From: Brevirhabdus sp.
GTDB lineage: Bacteria; Pseudomonadota; Alphaproteobacteria; Rhodobacterales; Rhodobacteraceae
DNA length: 63,576 nt
Reading direction: 5' to 3'
Assembly (NCBI GenBank): GCA_024637315.1
Contig: JAGXFH010000070.1
Location: 1-63,576 of the forward strand
The translations under genes and the position numbers were made by a program. Positions 26,048 to 36,094 of the stretch are shown here, piece after piece. Each line of letters begins with the position of its first letter. Position 1 is the stretch's first letter. The notes beneath the pieces are model-generated. The model had not been told where the DNA came from and did no database searches. It worked only from the letters and a program-made list of their open reading frames with translations.

Positions 26048-26863
26048 ATGAAGAACCTGATTGCATACCGTTTGGCGGTAACGGCGTGCGCTGCCGTGGC
26101 AGCTCTGGCTTGTGGATTGCCGGCAGCGGCGCAGGACGGCCAAGGTCTGTTTGGCAAGACCTCTGCCAGCGTTACCTATGGTCCCTATGCCAAGTTCGAA
26201 CTTGGCGGGGCAAGACAGGCCGATGAGGAGGGGTTCTGGCATCCTCCGGGTCCCGCCGACCCGGACGTCTTCTTTGACCTGTCGCATGAAACCACCGGCT
26301 ACGGCAGTGCTGCAATCGGCTTTGACTGGATGAACGGTTTTCGCGGCGATCTTTCGCTCTTGGTGTTCGGCGAGTCGGACGTGTCAGCGAACTGGTCCCG
26401 CACCGTTCCCAGTGATCCCGGACCGCACGCGGATATCGAAGCAAGCATCAGGTCCACCGCGTTCATGATCACCGGCCACTATTCGCCGCTTGAGCAGCAG
26501 GGCAAGAACGTGCTGGTTCAGCCCTTCCTGTCTGCAGGCATCGGTGTTGCGCGCAACACGATGGATGACTGGGTAAGGACAAACGCCGCTTCTGCCCGAC
26601 CGGTCCGCACGTTTGAGGGCGATTCGTCAACCGATTTTGCCTGGTCCGCCGGTCTTGGTGTCGCCTTTGAGATCAAGCGCGGACGCGGAAAGACGCCGAT
26701 CATTCTGGAAACGGGATACAAGTACTTCGATCTTGGGACGGTCGCGGGCGGAGATACGCCGCTGCCCGGAAATGGAAGTTCCAAGCCGCTGGAACCGTTC
26801 CAGTTCGACAACCGCCAACATGTTGTGACGATCGGAATTCGCATACCCTTGCAGAAATACTGA
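26048..26863 (+). CDS. Outer-membrane beta-barrel protein (opacity/OmpA-barrel type)
   Basis: A 271-residue protein. The signal peptide (1-29) ends AAA-QDG. The mature part shows alternating amphipathic strands of a small barrel: SASVTYGPYAKFELGG, GSAAIGFDWMNGFRGDLSLLV, FLSAGIGVARNTM, WSAGLGVAFEI and ETGYKYFDLGT. It ends HVVTIGIRIPLQKY, with an aromatic terminal residue as BAM substrates usually have. It resembles the Omp25/opacity barrel class used as adhesins or porins. The ATG at 26048 is chosen because it starts the signal peptide. It follows paralogue B by 91 bases in the same direction. Confidence 0.8.
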   Translation: MKNLIAYRLAVTACAAVAALACGLPAAAQDGQGLFGKTSASVTYGPYAKFELGGARQADEEGFWHPPGPADPDVFFDLSHETTGYGSAAIGFDWMNGFRGDLSLLVFGESDVSANWSRTVPSDPGPHADIEASIRSTAFMITGHYSPLEQQGKNVLVQPFLSAGIGVARNTMDDWVRTNAASARPVRTFEGDSSTDFAWSAGLGVAFEIKRGRGKTPIILETGYKYFDLGTVAGGDTPLPGNGSSKPLEPFQFDNRQHVVTIGIRIPLQKY

Positions 26864-26974
26864 TCAGGTGGTCAGCACGGCACCCGGCCCCCTTCGAAGT
26901 CTGGCGGTTCGTTCCACGTATGCGGACCCGCATCGGCAGGTCGCCGGTCGCGCAACGGGCCCTTTGCGCGAAGA

Positions 26975-28108
26975 CTACCTTGGCATCGGATTGCTGGCCG
27001 TCTTGTAGGGCGTCCAATCGGTGATTTCGGGATAGTACATCGCCCGCCACTGCCGCACCTTCGGGTTCATCATTCGCCGCCAAAGCGGCGGAACCATCGC
27101 CGCCATCGTCATCGTCGGATAGCCATAGGGCAGTTGCGGCGCATCGGCATGGCTGTAGTTCTGCAGCAGCGGAAACCGCCGGTCGGGTTTATAGTGATGG
27201 TCCGAATGGCGCTGCAGATTGATCAGCAGCCAGTTCGACACGCGGTGCGCCGAGTTCCACGAATGGCGCGGTTGCACGTACTCGTACTTGCCATCCCCCA
27301 GATGCTTTCGGGTCAGGCCGTAATGTTCGATGTAATTGACCAGTTCCAACTGCCAGACGGCGATATAGGCCTGAAACAGGAACAGTCCGACCCCCGCCCA
27401 GCCGCCCAACAGCATGGCCAGAAACAGGAAGCCGCCCTGCATCGCCCAGTAGCGCCAGAACGGGTTCGACGCGTCCATCACCGGTAGCCCCCTGCGCGCC
27501 AGCATCGCCTTTTCTGCACGCCAGGCAGAGCGGAAACACTGCACCAGCACCCGTAGAAAGAACCGGTGAAAGCCCTCGTTGTAGCGCGCCGTCACCGGGT
27601 CACGGGGCGTGCCGACATAGCGGTGGTGGACAAGCAGATGCTCCGACCGGAAATGCGAATACATCACCATCGCCAGCAGCATGTCGCCCAACCATCGCTC
27701 CAGCCGGTTCTTCTGATGCATCAATTCGTGGCTGTAATTGATCCCGATGGTTCCCGAAAGAATCCCGACACCGAAGAAAAGCACGATCTTTTCGAAGGTA
27801 TTCAGGTGATCGGACGCATCGACATACCAGATCAGGCCAAAGGTAACGGCAAACTGAACCGGGAACCACAAGAGGGTGATCAGCCGATACCAGAACAACT
27901 GATCGTCGCTGGCGTCGGGATTGGCGTTGGCGTTGTCCAGCCCCGCCACGAGGTCCACAACAGAGAACACCCCCCAGCTTGCCAGAGCGGGCAGGATCAG
28001 CGTCCAACCGCCCTCTTTCGCGGCATAAAGCACGACCGGCACCAACGCCAGCGACAGCCAAAAAGGAAGCGCGTTCCGCAGATTGACCAGTTTGGTTGTG
28101 GGGATCAT
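26975..28108 (-). CDS. alkB: Alkane 1-monooxygenase (AlkB-type di-iron membrane hydroxylase)
   Basis: A 377-residue integral membrane protein with about six transmembrane helices. All histidine motifs of AlkB are visible: HELMHQ (127-132), EHLLVHH (156-162), NYIEHYGL and LQRHSDHH. The NYxEHYG box separates AlkB from fatty acid desaturases. It would hydroxylate medium-chain n-alkanes to 1-alkanols using rubredoxin and oxygen; no rubredoxin or reductase gene is in the window. ATG 28108 has GGAGG seven bases upstream. It is convergent with the barrel-protein gene. Confidence 0.93.
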   Translation of the reverse strand: MIPTTKLVNLRNALPFWLSLALVPVVLYAAKEGGWTLILPALASWGVFSVVDLVAGLDNANANPDASDDQLFWYRLITLLWFPVQFAVTFGLIWYVDASDHLNTFEKIVLFFGVGILSGTIGINYSHELMHQKNRLERWLGDMLLAMVMYSHFRSEHLLVHHRYVGTPRDPVTARYNEGFHRFFLRVLVQCFRSAWRAEKAMLARRGLPVMDASNPFWRYWAMQGGFLFLAMLLGGWAGVGLFLFQAYIAVWQLELVNYIEHYGLTRKHLGDGKYEYVQPRHSWNSAHRVSNWLLINLQRHSDHHYKPDRRFPLLQNYSHADAPQLPYGYPTMTMAAMVPPLWRRMMNPKVRQWRAMYYPEITDWTPYKTASNPMPR

Positions 28109-28153
28109 TCAAGCCTCCGTACTGGCCGCAGCATAGCAGGCCCGCTGGCCTGC

Positions 28154-29212
28154 TCAATCCACTGCAAGGCCTGGCGCCGCAAGGTCATAGGCTTTGCGCA
28201 TGACTGTCGGCAGATCGGATGGCCGGAAATCGCTTCGCGCAATGAATACGCCTTTGTCAGACATTGCTTTTAGCGGAACCAACGCGGTTCTCAGCCCAAG
28301 TCGCAAATGGAAATGTGTGAAAGTATGCCGCACCTCGATACCGGGATCCTGCCACCGGGCCGCCAGTGGCGGCGCCTCTTGCGGCGCGTCCGCCCAGCCG
28401 GATCCGGGCCAGCCCAGCATGCCGCCAAGCAAGCCCCGGTCCGGCCGCCGCTCCAGCAGCCATGCGCCATCGCTGCGGCGGGCGATATAGGCGATCCCGT
28501 ATCGCGTCGGTTTCTGCTGTTTCGGCAATTTGCGGGGCAACGCGCCCTGATGGCCGCCGGCACGGGCCAAACACGGCTCTGACAAAGGGCAAATGCCGCA
28601 TTTCGGGGATTTCGGCGTGCAGATCGTCGCGCCAAGATCCATCACCGCCTGGGCATGATCTCCGGCGCGCCGCTTCGGCGTCAGCCGGGCCGCAAGGCTG
28701 GTCAGTTCAGCCTTGGCCGTCGGCAGCGGAGTCTCGATGTTGAACAGACGCGCCATCACCCGTTCGACATTGCCATCGACAACCGTCTCGGACTGGTCGA
28801 ATGCGATCGCCGCGATCGCGGCCGCCGTGTAAGGGCCGATGCCGGGCAACCCAAGCAACACCTTGTAGTCGCTCGGAAAAACACCGGCATGGTCGCCAAC
28901 GACCACCCTTGCGCATTTCAACAGGTTCCGCGCCCTGGCATAATAACCAAGCCCGGCCCATTCCCCCATCACCGCGCCGTCGTCGGCGCCGGCCAGCGCT
29001 GCAACATCGGGCCAGCGCGTGGTGAAGCGGTAGAAATAGTCCTGCACGGCCGCGACAGTGGTTTGCTGCAACATCACCTCGGACAGCCAGATCCGGTAAG
29101 GGTCGGGCCTGACTCCGGCGGCGCGCGCGGCGGGTGGAACACGCCAGGGCATGACCCTTGCATGGCGATCGTACCAATCCAGCAGGACCGTGCTGAAATC
29201 CCTGTCACGCAA
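28154..29212 (-). CDS. mutY: A/G-specific adenine DNA glycosylase
   Basis: A 352-residue base-excision repair enzyme that removes adenine mispaired with 8-oxoguanine or guanine. The helix-hairpin-helix motif LLGLPGIGPYTAAAI, the catalytic aspartate in VVDGNVERV and four cluster cysteines (CTPKSPKCGICPLSEPC) are intact. The C-terminal third is a NUDIX-like 8-oxoG-recognition domain (AWLLERRPDRGLLGGM). The start appears to be TTG 29212, with GGAG nine bases upstream; no ATG gives the complete N-terminus. It is divergent from the DciA-like gene, the usual Rhodobacterales order. Confidence 0.95.
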   Translation of the reverse strand: MRDRDFSTVLLDWYDRHARVMPWRVPPAARAAGVRPDPYRIWLSEVMLQQTTVAAVQDYFYRFTTRWPDVAALAGADDGAVMGEWAGLGYYARARNLLKCARVVVGDHAGVFPSDYKVLLGLPGIGPYTAAAIAAIAFDQSETVVDGNVERVMARLFNIETPLPTAKAELTSLAARLTPKRRAGDHAQAVMDLGATICTPKSPKCGICPLSEPCLARAGGHQGALPRKLPKQQKPTRYGIAYIARRSDGAWLLERRPDRGLLGGMLGWPGSGWADAPQEAPPLAARWQDPGIEVRHTFTHFHLRLGLRTALVPLKAMSDKGVFIARSDFRPSDLPTVMRKAYDLAAPGLAVD

Positions 29213-29277
29213 TCTTTATAACTCCGCTCACTGCTTTGTGCTGGTCTGTCTGCCGCGTATGCCTAGAATAGGTAGGA

Positions 29278-29823
29278 ATGCAGGACATGCCAGAGATGAC
29301 ACAACCCTCACCTCCGCAAAACGGACCGAAGCGCCGCACGAAAGGGTTCGAGCGGGCCTCCGGGCTGGTGCAGAGTCAGATCCGCCGGGCAAGTGAAACC
29401 CGAGGATTCGCCGAGTCCCGCTTGCTGACTCACTGGGCAGAGATTGTCGGCGAAACAGTCTCTAACATGGCAATTCCGGTGAAAATAAGCTATGCGCAAG
29501 GCGGGTTCGGTGCGACGCTGACGGTGCTGACAACGGGCGCCAACGCGCCGATGCTGCAGGCCGACCTGCCTCGGATCAAGGACAAGGTGAACGCCTGCTA
29601 TGGCTACGCCGCCATCGCCCGAATCCGGATAACCCAGACCGCGCCGACGGGCTTTGCCGAAGGCCAGGTCGCCTTCAAGCCCGCGCCCAAGGCAAAACCG
29701 ACCGCTCCGGACCCCAAGCTCGCCGCCGCCGCACGCGATGTTGCCGCGAAAGTGACCGATGACAGCCTGCGTCAGGCGCTTGAAGCCTTGGGTCAAAACG
29801 TACTATCCCGAGGTAAACGGTAA
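29278..29823 (+). CDS. DUF721/DciA-like protein
   Basis: A 181-residue soluble protein of the DUF721 family. The core RLLTHWAEIVGETVSNMAIPVKI matches the conserved W-x-x-(I/V)-V-G segment of DciA, the ancestral loader/partner of replicative helicase DnaB in bacteria without DnaC. Residues ~1-30 are basic and ~125-150 are a Pro/Ala-rich linker. Three in-frame ATGs (29278, 29287, 29296) make the start uncertain. It lies between divergent mutY and the DsbA-like gene 13 bases downstream, with which it is probably cotranscribed. A helicase-loading role is inferred only from the family. Confidence 0.8.
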   Translation: MQDMPEMTQPSPPQNGPKRRTKGFERASGLVQSQIRRASETRGFAESRLLTHWAEIVGETVSNMAIPVKISYAQGGFGATLTVLTTGANAPMLQADLPRIKDKVNACYGYAAIARIRITQTAPTGFAEGQVAFKPAPKAKPTAPDPKLAAAARDVAAKVTDDSLRQALEALGQNVLSRGKR

Positions 29824-29836
29824 AAAGGCAACCGAC

Positions 29837-30499
29837 ATGAACCGCAGAAATCTGATCATCGCCGCCCCCGTAGCGCTGCTGGGCGCAGCTGGCCTTTGGT
29901 ACACGACCCGATCCGGCGACACGGGTCCGACCCTTGCCGCGATCGCGCAGGACACCTCCGAGGTCGACACCTCCGGCATTGCCGAAATGTCCATGGGCAA
30001 TCCCGATGCCAAGGTGACGGTGACCGAGTATGCCTCTTACACCTGCCCGCATTGCCGCACCTTTCATCAGACCGTCTTCGGCGAGTTGAAGAAGAACTAC
30101 ATCGATACCGGCAAGATCAACTTCATCTACCGCGAGGTTTACTTTGACCGGTTCGGCCTGTGGGCGGCGATGGTCGCGCGCTGCGGCGGCGAAATGCGGT
30201 ATTTCGGAATTTCCTCCATTCTCTACGACACGCAAGAGGAATGGGTCGCCGGCGGCGATCCGGCGCTGGTCGCGCAGAACCTGCGCAAGATCGGCAAGAC
30301 CGCCGGTCTGTCCGATGCCGAGCTGGACGCCTGCATGAACGACGGCGAGAAGGCCAAGGCGCTTGTGGCGACCTATCAGAAGAATGCCGAAGCGGACGAC
30401 GTCAATTCCACCCCGACTTTCCTGATCAACGGCGAGAAGTACGGCAACATGGGCTACGACGAGTTCTCCACCCTTCTGGACGCGAAGCTGGCCGAATAA
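29837..30499 (+). CDS. DsbA family thiol-disulfide oxidoreductase
   Basis: A 220-residue periplasmic thioredoxin-fold protein. The N-terminus (NRRNLIIAAPVALLGAAGLW) is a signal sequence or anchor with twin arginines but no strict Tat motif. The active site is CPHC in YASYTCPHCRTFHQ, and the cis-Pro loop is VNSTPTFLINGEKYG. The family (DsbA/BdbD-like, thioredoxin_4) introduces or isomerises disulfides in exported proteins. It starts 13 bases after the DciA-like gene, and its TAATG stop/start overlaps the CoA-transferase gene. In related genomes smc often follows this gene; here it does not. Confidence 0.9.
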   Translation: MNRRNLIIAAPVALLGAAGLWYTTRSGDTGPTLAAIAQDTSEVDTSGIAEMSMGNPDAKVTVTEYASYTCPHCRTFHQTVFGELKKNYIDTGKINFIYREVYFDRFGLWAAMVARCGGEMRYFGISSILYDTQEEWVAGGDPALVAQNLRKIGKTAGLSDAELDACMNDGEKAKALVATYQKNAEADDVNSTPTFLINGEKYGNMGYDEFSTLLDAKLAE

Positions 30500-31638
30500 T
30501 GGGTCCGCTTTCGGGCCTGAAGGTCGTCGAGCTTGCCCGTATTCTGGCTGGTCCGTGGGCCGGTCAGATGCTTGCCGATCTGGGTGCGGACGTCATCAAG
30601 GTGGAAAGCCCGGACGGCGACGACACCCGCCAGTGGGGTCCGCCCTTCGTCGAACGGGATGGCGACCGGTCGGCGTCGTATTTTCACAGTTGCAATCGCG
30701 GAAAACGCAGCATAAGTGTCGACTTCCGGACCGAAGACGGCCAGCAGATCGTGCGCGATCTGGTCGCCGATGCGGATATTCTGATCGAGAATTTCAAGGT
30801 TGGTGGCCTGGTGAAATACGGGCTGGATCATGCCGCCCTGTCGGCGGTCAATCCGGCTTTGATCTATTGCTCGATAACCGGCTTCGGCCAGGACGGTCCG
30901 TACGCTCACCGCGCCGGATACGACTACATCATTCAGGGCATGTCCGGACTGATGTCGATCACCGGCGATCCTTCCGGGCAGCCGCAGAAAGTCGGCGTCG
31001 CTGTGACGGATGTGTTCACCGGCGTTTACTCGGCGGTGGCGATTCTGGCGGCCGTGCACCAACGCGGCGCGACCGGAAAGGGCCAGCATATCGACATGGC
31101 GCTGCTCGACGTGGCGACGTCGATAACCGCCAATCAGGCGATGAACTTCCTGACAACCGGCACCGCGCCGCAGCGGCTTGGCAATGCCCACCCGAATCTG
31201 GTGCCTTATCAGGTCTTCGATTGTTCCGACGGCTGGATCATCATCGCCACCGGCAACGATGCCCAGTACCGTCGGCTTTGCGGCGTGCTTGGCCTGCCGC
31301 ATCTGGCGCTAGCGACCGAGTTCAAGAGCAACGCCGAGCGCATCCGGAACCGCGATCGGCTGACCGGGCTACTGGGCGCCGAAACCGCGAAACGCAGCAA
31401 GGCCGATCTGCTTGCCGCCTGCGAGGCCGAGGGCGTTCCAGCCGGCCCGATCAACGACTTGTCAGAGGTTTTCGCCGATCCGCAGGTGGTTTATCGCGGC
31501 TTGCAGGCCGAGATTGATGGCGTGCCTACAGTGCGCGCGCCGTTCCGCTTCTCGGGCGTCGACCTGCCGCTCGAGCGTGCCTCGCCAAAGCTCGACGAGC
31601 ATGGGGCGGCGATCAGGGCCGAGTTGCAGAAGCGCTAG
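30499..31638 (+). CDS. Class III CoA-transferase (CaiB/BaiF family)
   Basis: A 379-residue cytosolic enzyme of the family III CoA-transferases. The start [31 protein letters not shown] is diagnostic, and the catalytic aspartate is in [26 protein letters not shown] and [13 protein letters not shown] are the other conserved blocks. It exchanges CoA between two carboxylic acids, but the substrate pair is not predictable. Its ATG overlaps the TAA of the DsbA-like gene, implying translational coupling, although the functions look unrelated. Its 3' end overlaps the convergent lpxK by 26 bases. Confidence 0.92.
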   Translation: MGPLSGLKVVELARILAGPWAGQMLADLGADVIKVESPDGDDTRQWGPPFVERDGDRSASYFHSCNRGKRSISVDFRTEDGQQIVRDLVADADILIENFKVGGLVKYGLDHAALSAVNPALIYCSITGFGQDGPYAHRAGYDYIIQGMSGLMSITGDPSGQPQKVGVAVTDVFTGVYSAVAILAAVHQRGATGKGQHIDMALLDVATSITANQAMNFLTTGTAPQRLGNAHPNLVPYQVFDCSDGWIIIATGNDAQYRRLCGVLGLPHLALATEFKSNAERIRNRDRLTGLLGAETAKRSKADLLAACEAEGVPAGPINDLSEVFADPQVVYRGLQAEIDGVPTVRAPFRFSGVDLPLERASPKLDEHGAAIRAELQKR

Positions 31639-32626
31639 GACAGATCCGCTCAAGCGCGGCATCGACGCTCGCCCAGTCGTCCAGCACCAGACGTACCGGC
31701 AGAGTCAGGACCTTGGCACGAAACCCCGACGGCAGTCGAACGGCGTCCTTCTCGGTGGTAACAAGTTGTGCGCCCAGCCCGGCGGCCTCGCTCTCCAGCC
31801 GCTTCATCAGGGTCTCTGTCAGCGGTTGATGATCATCGAGCGCCTCGGCGCGCAGCACATTGGCGCCCGCGCCTCGCATGGTCGCAAAGAACTTCCCCGG
31901 ATTGCCGATGCCGGCGAAGGCGACCACGTCCAGCCCCCGCCAGTCCATTCCGGTCGGCAGCGGCTGCAACCACCCGCGCACTCTGGGTCGGGAAATCAGG
32001 CGGTCCCATTCGTTGTCGAACCTGGCCTGTGCCTCTGCTCCGCCAATCGTCAGAACAAGATCGGCGCGCCGCAACCCGGCATCGACTGTCTCGCGCAATG
32101 GGCCTGCCGGAATCGCTCGGCCATTGCCAAACCCGGTCTGTGCATCGACCACGATGATCGAGATGTCCTTGACGACGCCAGGGTTCTGAAATCCGTCGTC
32201 AAGCAGCACCACAGCCGCTCCGGCGGCTTCGGCCTGCTGAACGCCTGCGGCCCGGTCGCGTGCGATCCATGTCGGCGCAAAGGCCGCCAGCAACAACGGT
32301 TCGTCGCCGACATCCTGCGCCGTGTGATCGCGTTCCCGGACCTGCAATGGCCCCGCCAACCTGCCGCCAAACCCCCGCGAGACGACATGCGCGACCAGAT
32401 TCCTAGATCTCAGGTGTTCGACCAGCGCGATCACGGTTGGCGTTTTGCCGGTGCCGCCGGCATTCAGGTTGCCGATGCAGATCACCGGCACGCCCGCCCG
32501 GTGGCCTTCACCCCCGGCCACACGTCGTGCCGTGGCGGCGGCGTAAAGCCAGCCAAGTGGCGCCAGCAACCGCGCCTGCCACCCCGGCGCTTGCGGGCTG
32601 TTGTTCCAGAAGTCCGGGGGCCTCAT
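31613..32626 (-). CDS. lpxK: Tetraacyldisaccharide 4'-kinase
   Basis: A 337-residue inner-membrane-associated P-loop kinase that phosphorylates the 4' position of the lipid A precursor. The Walker A is [17 protein letters not shown] at ~50-66, [12 protein letters not shown] carries the catalytic Asp region, and [12 protein letters not shown] is the C-terminal signature. The ATG overlaps the waaA stop by four bases (ATGA), so the two are translationally coupled. Its 3' end overlaps the CoA-transferase gene by 26 bases on the other strand. Confidence 0.95.
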   Translation of the reverse strand: MRPPDFWNNSPQAPGWQARLLAPLGWLYAAATARRVAGGEGHRAGVPVICIGNLNAGGTGKTPTVIALVEHLRSRNLVAHVVSRGFGGRLAGPLQVRERDHTAQDVGDEPLLLAAFAPTWIARDRAAGVQQAEAAGAAVVLLDDGFQNPGVVKDISIIVVDAQTGFGNGRAIPAGPLRETVDAGLRRADLVLTIGGAEAQARFDNEWDRLISRPRVRGWLQPLPTGMDWRGLDVVAFAGIGNPGKFFATMRGAGANVLRAEALDDHQPLTETLMKRLESEAAGLGAQLVTTEKDAVRLPSGFRAKVLTLPVRLVLDDWASVDAALERICPSASATRP

Positions 32627-33846
32627 GCAGACGCTCGCCGGCTCACCAGCGACCGGGTCAGCAAATCCAGGACCAGATCGGTCACCTCGGCGCCGGCCGA
32701 GCAGACCTGCCAGGCCGCATGCGCCATCTCGGCCGCCTTGTCGGGGGCCAGCAAGGTGTCAATAGCGGCCGCGAGGTCTGCTGCATCGGCGATCTGCCGC
32801 GAGGCGCCCGCCCGGTTGAGCCGCAGGTAAGCATCGCGGTGCGGATCGGTTTCGGGCCCATGCAGCACCACCGATCCAAGTGCCGCGGCGTTGAACGGAT
32901 GCGGGCCGGTACTCTCTCCCTTGACCATCGTGCCTCCCAGAAACGACGTCGGTGCAAGCCGGTACCACAGGCCCATCTCTGCCTCGGTATCTGCCAGGTA
33001 GACTTGTGTCTCGGCCTCGGGTTCCGCCCCTGTGGACCGCATCCTGAATGACAGGTCGCGCTCGCCCAGACGTTTCGCCAACACCGGGCCGTCTGCCGGG
33101 TCAGCCGGGACCAGGATCAACAGCAGGCGGTGGGTCCGGCGCAAGGCGATCTCGTGCGCCGTCAACACCAGGTCATACTCGTCCGGATGAACCTCTGCCG
33201 CCAGCCAGACCGGCCGGGCCGCGAACATGGCGGCAAGCGTGTCGCGCTCGGCCTCGATGCAGCGCAGTGTTCTGACGCCACGTTCCAGAACGCCTGCGAC
33301 TCTGACTCTGCCTGCCTCCGCCCCTGCACGCCGAAACGCAGCCGCCGTGGCTTCGTCGCCGGCAAGAATCGTGTCGAACATGCGCAATACGGATCGACGC
33401 AGTCCGGGAATGCGGCTTTGAAACCGTGCCACCTCGACGGCATTGCCGGTGTCCAGCAGGAACATTGGCACCCCTGCGGCAGCCGTTTCCGCAAGCAGAC
33501 CGGGCCGCAACCCGCCGCCCAGCCACGCGGCCACATCCGGCCTCCAGGTTTTGACGAACCTGCTTGCCGCCTCACGGGTTTCTTGGGGTATGGCGGCGGT
33601 CAAACAGTGGTCGGGCCAGTGCGCTTCGTCCGAGCAGCCGGATGTGACCAGAAACCACAGGTCGGGATCCCGGTCCGACAACGCCATGACAAGATCGCGG
33701 GCGACGGGATGATCTTCGGGCCGCGGCGCGTGCAACCAGACCAGAGTACCGGATGGCCGTTGCGGACCCTCGGCGTCGACGGCGGACACCGCGGCCTCTG
33801 CCGACGGGCTTCTGGACAGGTAGTAGAGTGCAAGCGGCAGGCCCAT
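32623..33846 (-). CDS. waaA: 3-deoxy-D-manno-octulosonic acid (Kdo) transferase
   Basis: A 407-residue GT30-type glycosyltransferase that adds Kdo to lipid A precursors. The N-terminal domain resembles KdtA in [17 protein letters not shown] (the usual VWxHAxSxGE region, here altered), and [18 protein letters not shown] matches the WLAASTHxGE block with changes. [23 protein letters not shown] is the conserved C-terminal site. The usual N-terminal membrane helix is short. The altered signature residues make this a divergent WaaA or a WaaA-like paralogue, but the operon DUF4170-waaA-lpxK supports the lipid A role. Confidence 0.85.
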   Translation of the reverse strand: MGLPLALYYLSRSPSAEAAVSAVDAEGPQRPSGTLVWLHAPRPEDHPVARDLVMALSDRDPDLWFLVTSGCSDEAHWPDHCLTAAIPQETREAASRFVKTWRPDVAAWLGGGLRPGLLAETAAAGVPMFLLDTGNAVEVARFQSRIPGLRRSVLRMFDTILAGDEATAAAFRRAGAEAGRVRVAGVLERGVRTLRCIEAERDTLAAMFAARPVWLAAEVHPDEYDLVLTAHEIALRRTHRLLLILVPADPADGPVLAKRLGERDLSFRMRSTGAEPEAETQVYLADTEAEMGLWYRLAPTSFLGGTMVKGESTGPHPFNAAALGSVVLHGPETDPHRDAYLRLNRAGASRQIADAADLAAAIDTLLAPDKAAEMAHAAWQVCSAGAEVTDLVLDLLTRSLVSRRASA

Positions 33847-33855
33847 CGCGGATGA

Positions 33856-34101
33856 TCAGGTTCCAAGCTCCTCGGTCGGGGAGGCGGGGGCTTCCTCGTC
33901 GCGAAGCCGGTGCAGGTGGGCGATGTAATAGCGCATGTGGGCGTTGTCCACGGTGCGCTGCGCCTCGGCCTTCCACGCATTGTAGGCGGTCGCGTAGTTG
34001 GGAAAAATGCCGACAATATGAATATCGTCGACGTTGCGGAAAGTGTTTGTCGTCGGGTCGGTCAGCTCGCCGCCAAAGACAAGGTGCAGGCGTTGTGTCA
34101 T
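33856..34101 (-). CDS. DUF4170 protein
   Basis: An 81-residue soluble protein of the DUF4170 family, recognised by RLHLVFGGELTD, VDDIHIVGIFPNYATAY and AHMRYYIAHLHRL. In alphaproteobacteria this short gene sits next to waaA/lpxK; its molecular role is unknown. ATG 34101, with GGAG upstream, is preferred to 34161. It ends nine bases before waaA starts, so it is the first gene of the lipid A operon seen here. The heparinase-like gene is divergent, 223 bases away. Confidence 0.85.
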   Translation of the reverse strand: MTQRLHLVFGGELTDPTTNTFRNVDDIHIVGIFPNYATAYNAWKAEAQRTVDNAHMRYYIAHLHRLRDEEAPASPTEELGT

Positions 34102-34324
34102 GTGTTCTCCGGGGTGAACCTGAAATCGCCGCCAACCTACGGGAATGGCGCGAACCGTCAAGGCGCTGGTTCAGAACGCCTGTCGCCGCCGATCCGCCGG
34201 CAAGCGGAGTTTTCCTTTGAACTCGGCGCGAGCCTTGCCGTAGAGTGGCCCTGTTCGACCTGTTCGGCAAACAACCCGGCGATGAAGGCGGCGACCAGAT
34301 GCAAGTTGAAACGAACGATCTTCC

Positions 34325-36073
34325 GTGACGCAGCAAGAGTCCTGGTCGGCCCGCTCGACACGGTGGATGAACCGTTGGCACGCTTGGCGTTCGGCCCGCG
34401 CGCGACCGGTTTCGGCGTTCCTGTCGCAACCCGAACCGCGCACGATCGGGTCGTTCTCCAGGGGGCGCCAGCTGATCGCCGGCAACTTCATGTTCGCCGG
34501 TTCGCTTGTCGAAGACACCGAAAACACGATCTGGCGATTGCCGCACCGCAATGCCGGCTTTGACCACGAGGTGCAGGGTTTCGCCTGGCTTGATGATCTT
34601 GCGGCCGTCGGCGATGCCGCGGCGCGGCAGAAGGCGCAAGCCTGGCTTGCCGACTGGATCACGCTTTACGGCAAGGGGGCTGGGCCGGGCTGGACACCCG
34701 ATCTGACCGGCCGGCGTCTTATCCGCTGGATAAACCATGCGATTTTTCTGCTGAACGGACAGGATGGCGACCATTCCAGGGCGTATTATCAATCGCTGGC
34801 ACAACAGACCATTTTCCTGTCGCGGCGCTGGCACAGCGCGTCCTCGGGTCTGCCCCGGTTCGAGGCGCTGGCGGGGCTGATCTATGCCGGCATTGCGCTG
34901 GAAGGGATGGAGGGGCGGATCAAGCCTGCGATCTCGGCCCTGGCCCGCGAATGTTCCGAAAGGATCGACGAAGAAGGTGGCATACCAACCCGCAATCCCG
35001 AGGAGTTGCTGGAAGTCTTCACGCTGCTGAACTGGTCGGCTTCGGCGCTGGCCGAAGCCGGGCGGATGGCGGCGAAAGAGCATTTGACAGCGATCGAGCG
35101 GATCGCGCCGACGCTGCGTGCGCTGCGTCACAATGATGGCGGCCTGGCCCGGTTTCATGGCGGCGGTCGGGGCCAGGAGGGCCGGCTGGATCACGCGCTT
35201 GCCACGTCCGGTGTCAAATCGGGCGCTCCGGACGGTCTTTCGATGGGCTTTGCCCGTCTGCATGGCGGCCGGACCAGCGTGATCGTCGATGCGGCATGTC
35301 CGCCGACTGGTTCGCATTCCCAGAACGCGCACGCTTCCACGCTGGCGTTCGAACTGACCTCGGGGCGCCGACCGCTGGTCGTCAATTGCGGCTCTGGGGC
35401 AAGCTTCGGGGCGGATTGGCGCAGGGCAGGGCGGGCGACGCCGTCGCACTCCACGCTCGGGATCGAGCGATATTCCTCGTCCCGGCTCGGGCGGCGGAAA
35501 GTGATCGGCGGACAAGAGCGGGAGTTGCTGGTCGACACGCCCACCGACGTTCGGGTGCAATATCTCAACGAGGATGAATTTCAGGGGCTTATCGTTGGCC
35601 ATGACGGCTACCTTTCGACCCACGGTCTGACCCATATCCGCCGGCTTGATCTGTCGCATAACGGGCGCAGCCTGGCCGGCGAGGAGACGCTCGCGGCGAT
35701 CGAGGCCGCCGACGAAAAGCAGTTCGAAAAGGCGTTGGACCGGTCCAAGCTGCAAGGCATCGCCTTTCAGATCAGATTTCACCTGCACCCGGAAGTCGAT
35801 GCCACGCTCGACATGGGCGGTTCTGCCGTTTCCATGGCTCTGCAAAGCGGCGAGATATGGGTGTTTCGTCATGACGGGACCGCGCAGCTTTCGCTCGACC
35901 CCAGCGTTTACCTTGAAAGAGGCCGCTTGAAGCCACGTGCGACGAAACAGGTCGTTTTATCCGGCGTCACGGTCGAGTATGCGACACGCATTCGCTGGAC
36001 GCTCGCCAAGGCTCAAGAGACCCCGAACGCGGTCCGTGATCTGGAGCGGGACGACAGCGCAGAGCTGACTTGA
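34325..36073 (+). CDS. Heparinase II/III family protein
   Basis: A 582-residue protein. Residues ~60-290 form an alpha/alpha toroid (WLDDLAAVGDAA, LTGRRLIRWINHAIFLL, RHNDGGLARFHGGG). Residues ~310-560 are the beta-sandwich Hepar_II_III domain (SHSQNAHASTLAFEL, followed by a His-rich RATPSHSTLGIE). This lyase fold degrades acidic polysaccharides. In Rhodobacterales the gene is regularly next to purH without other sugar genes, so it may act on a cell-envelope polymer. There is no obvious signal peptide from GTG 34325; the N-terminus is basic and Trp-rich. A 21-base gap separates it from purH. Confidence 0.88.
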   Translation: MTQQESWSARSTRWMNRWHAWRSARARPVSAFLSQPEPRTIGSFSRGRQLIAGNFMFAGSLVEDTENTIWRLPHRNAGFDHEVQGFAWLDDLAAVGDAAARQKAQAWLADWITLYGKGAGPGWTPDLTGRRLIRWINHAIFLLNGQDGDHSRAYYQSLAQQTIFLSRRWHSASSGLPRFEALAGLIYAGIALEGMEGRIKPAISALARECSERIDEEGGIPTRNPEELLEVFTLLNWSASALAEAGRMAAKEHLTAIERIAPTLRALRHNDGGLARFHGGGRGQEGRLDHALATSGVKSGAPDGLSMGFARLHGGRTSVIVDAACPPTGSHSQNAHASTLAFELTSGRRPLVVNCGSGASFGADWRRAGRATPSHSTLGIERYSSSRLGRRKVIGGQERELLVDTPTDVRVQYLNEDEFQGLIVGHDGYLSTHGLTHIRRLDLSHNGRSLAGEETLAAIEAADEKQFEKALDRSKLQGIAFQIRFHLHPEVDATLDMGGSAVSMALQSGEIWVFRHDGTAQLSLDPSVYLERGRLKPRATKQVVLSGVTVEYATRIRWTLAKAQETPNAVRDLERDDSAELT

Positions 36074-36094
36074 GACATTCCTGGGGGATTCCAT

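Noticed and set aside
33572-35872. A 766-codon minus-strand frame
   Set aside because: Runs through DUF4170 and the heparinase-like gene in non-coding frames; no recognisable protein.
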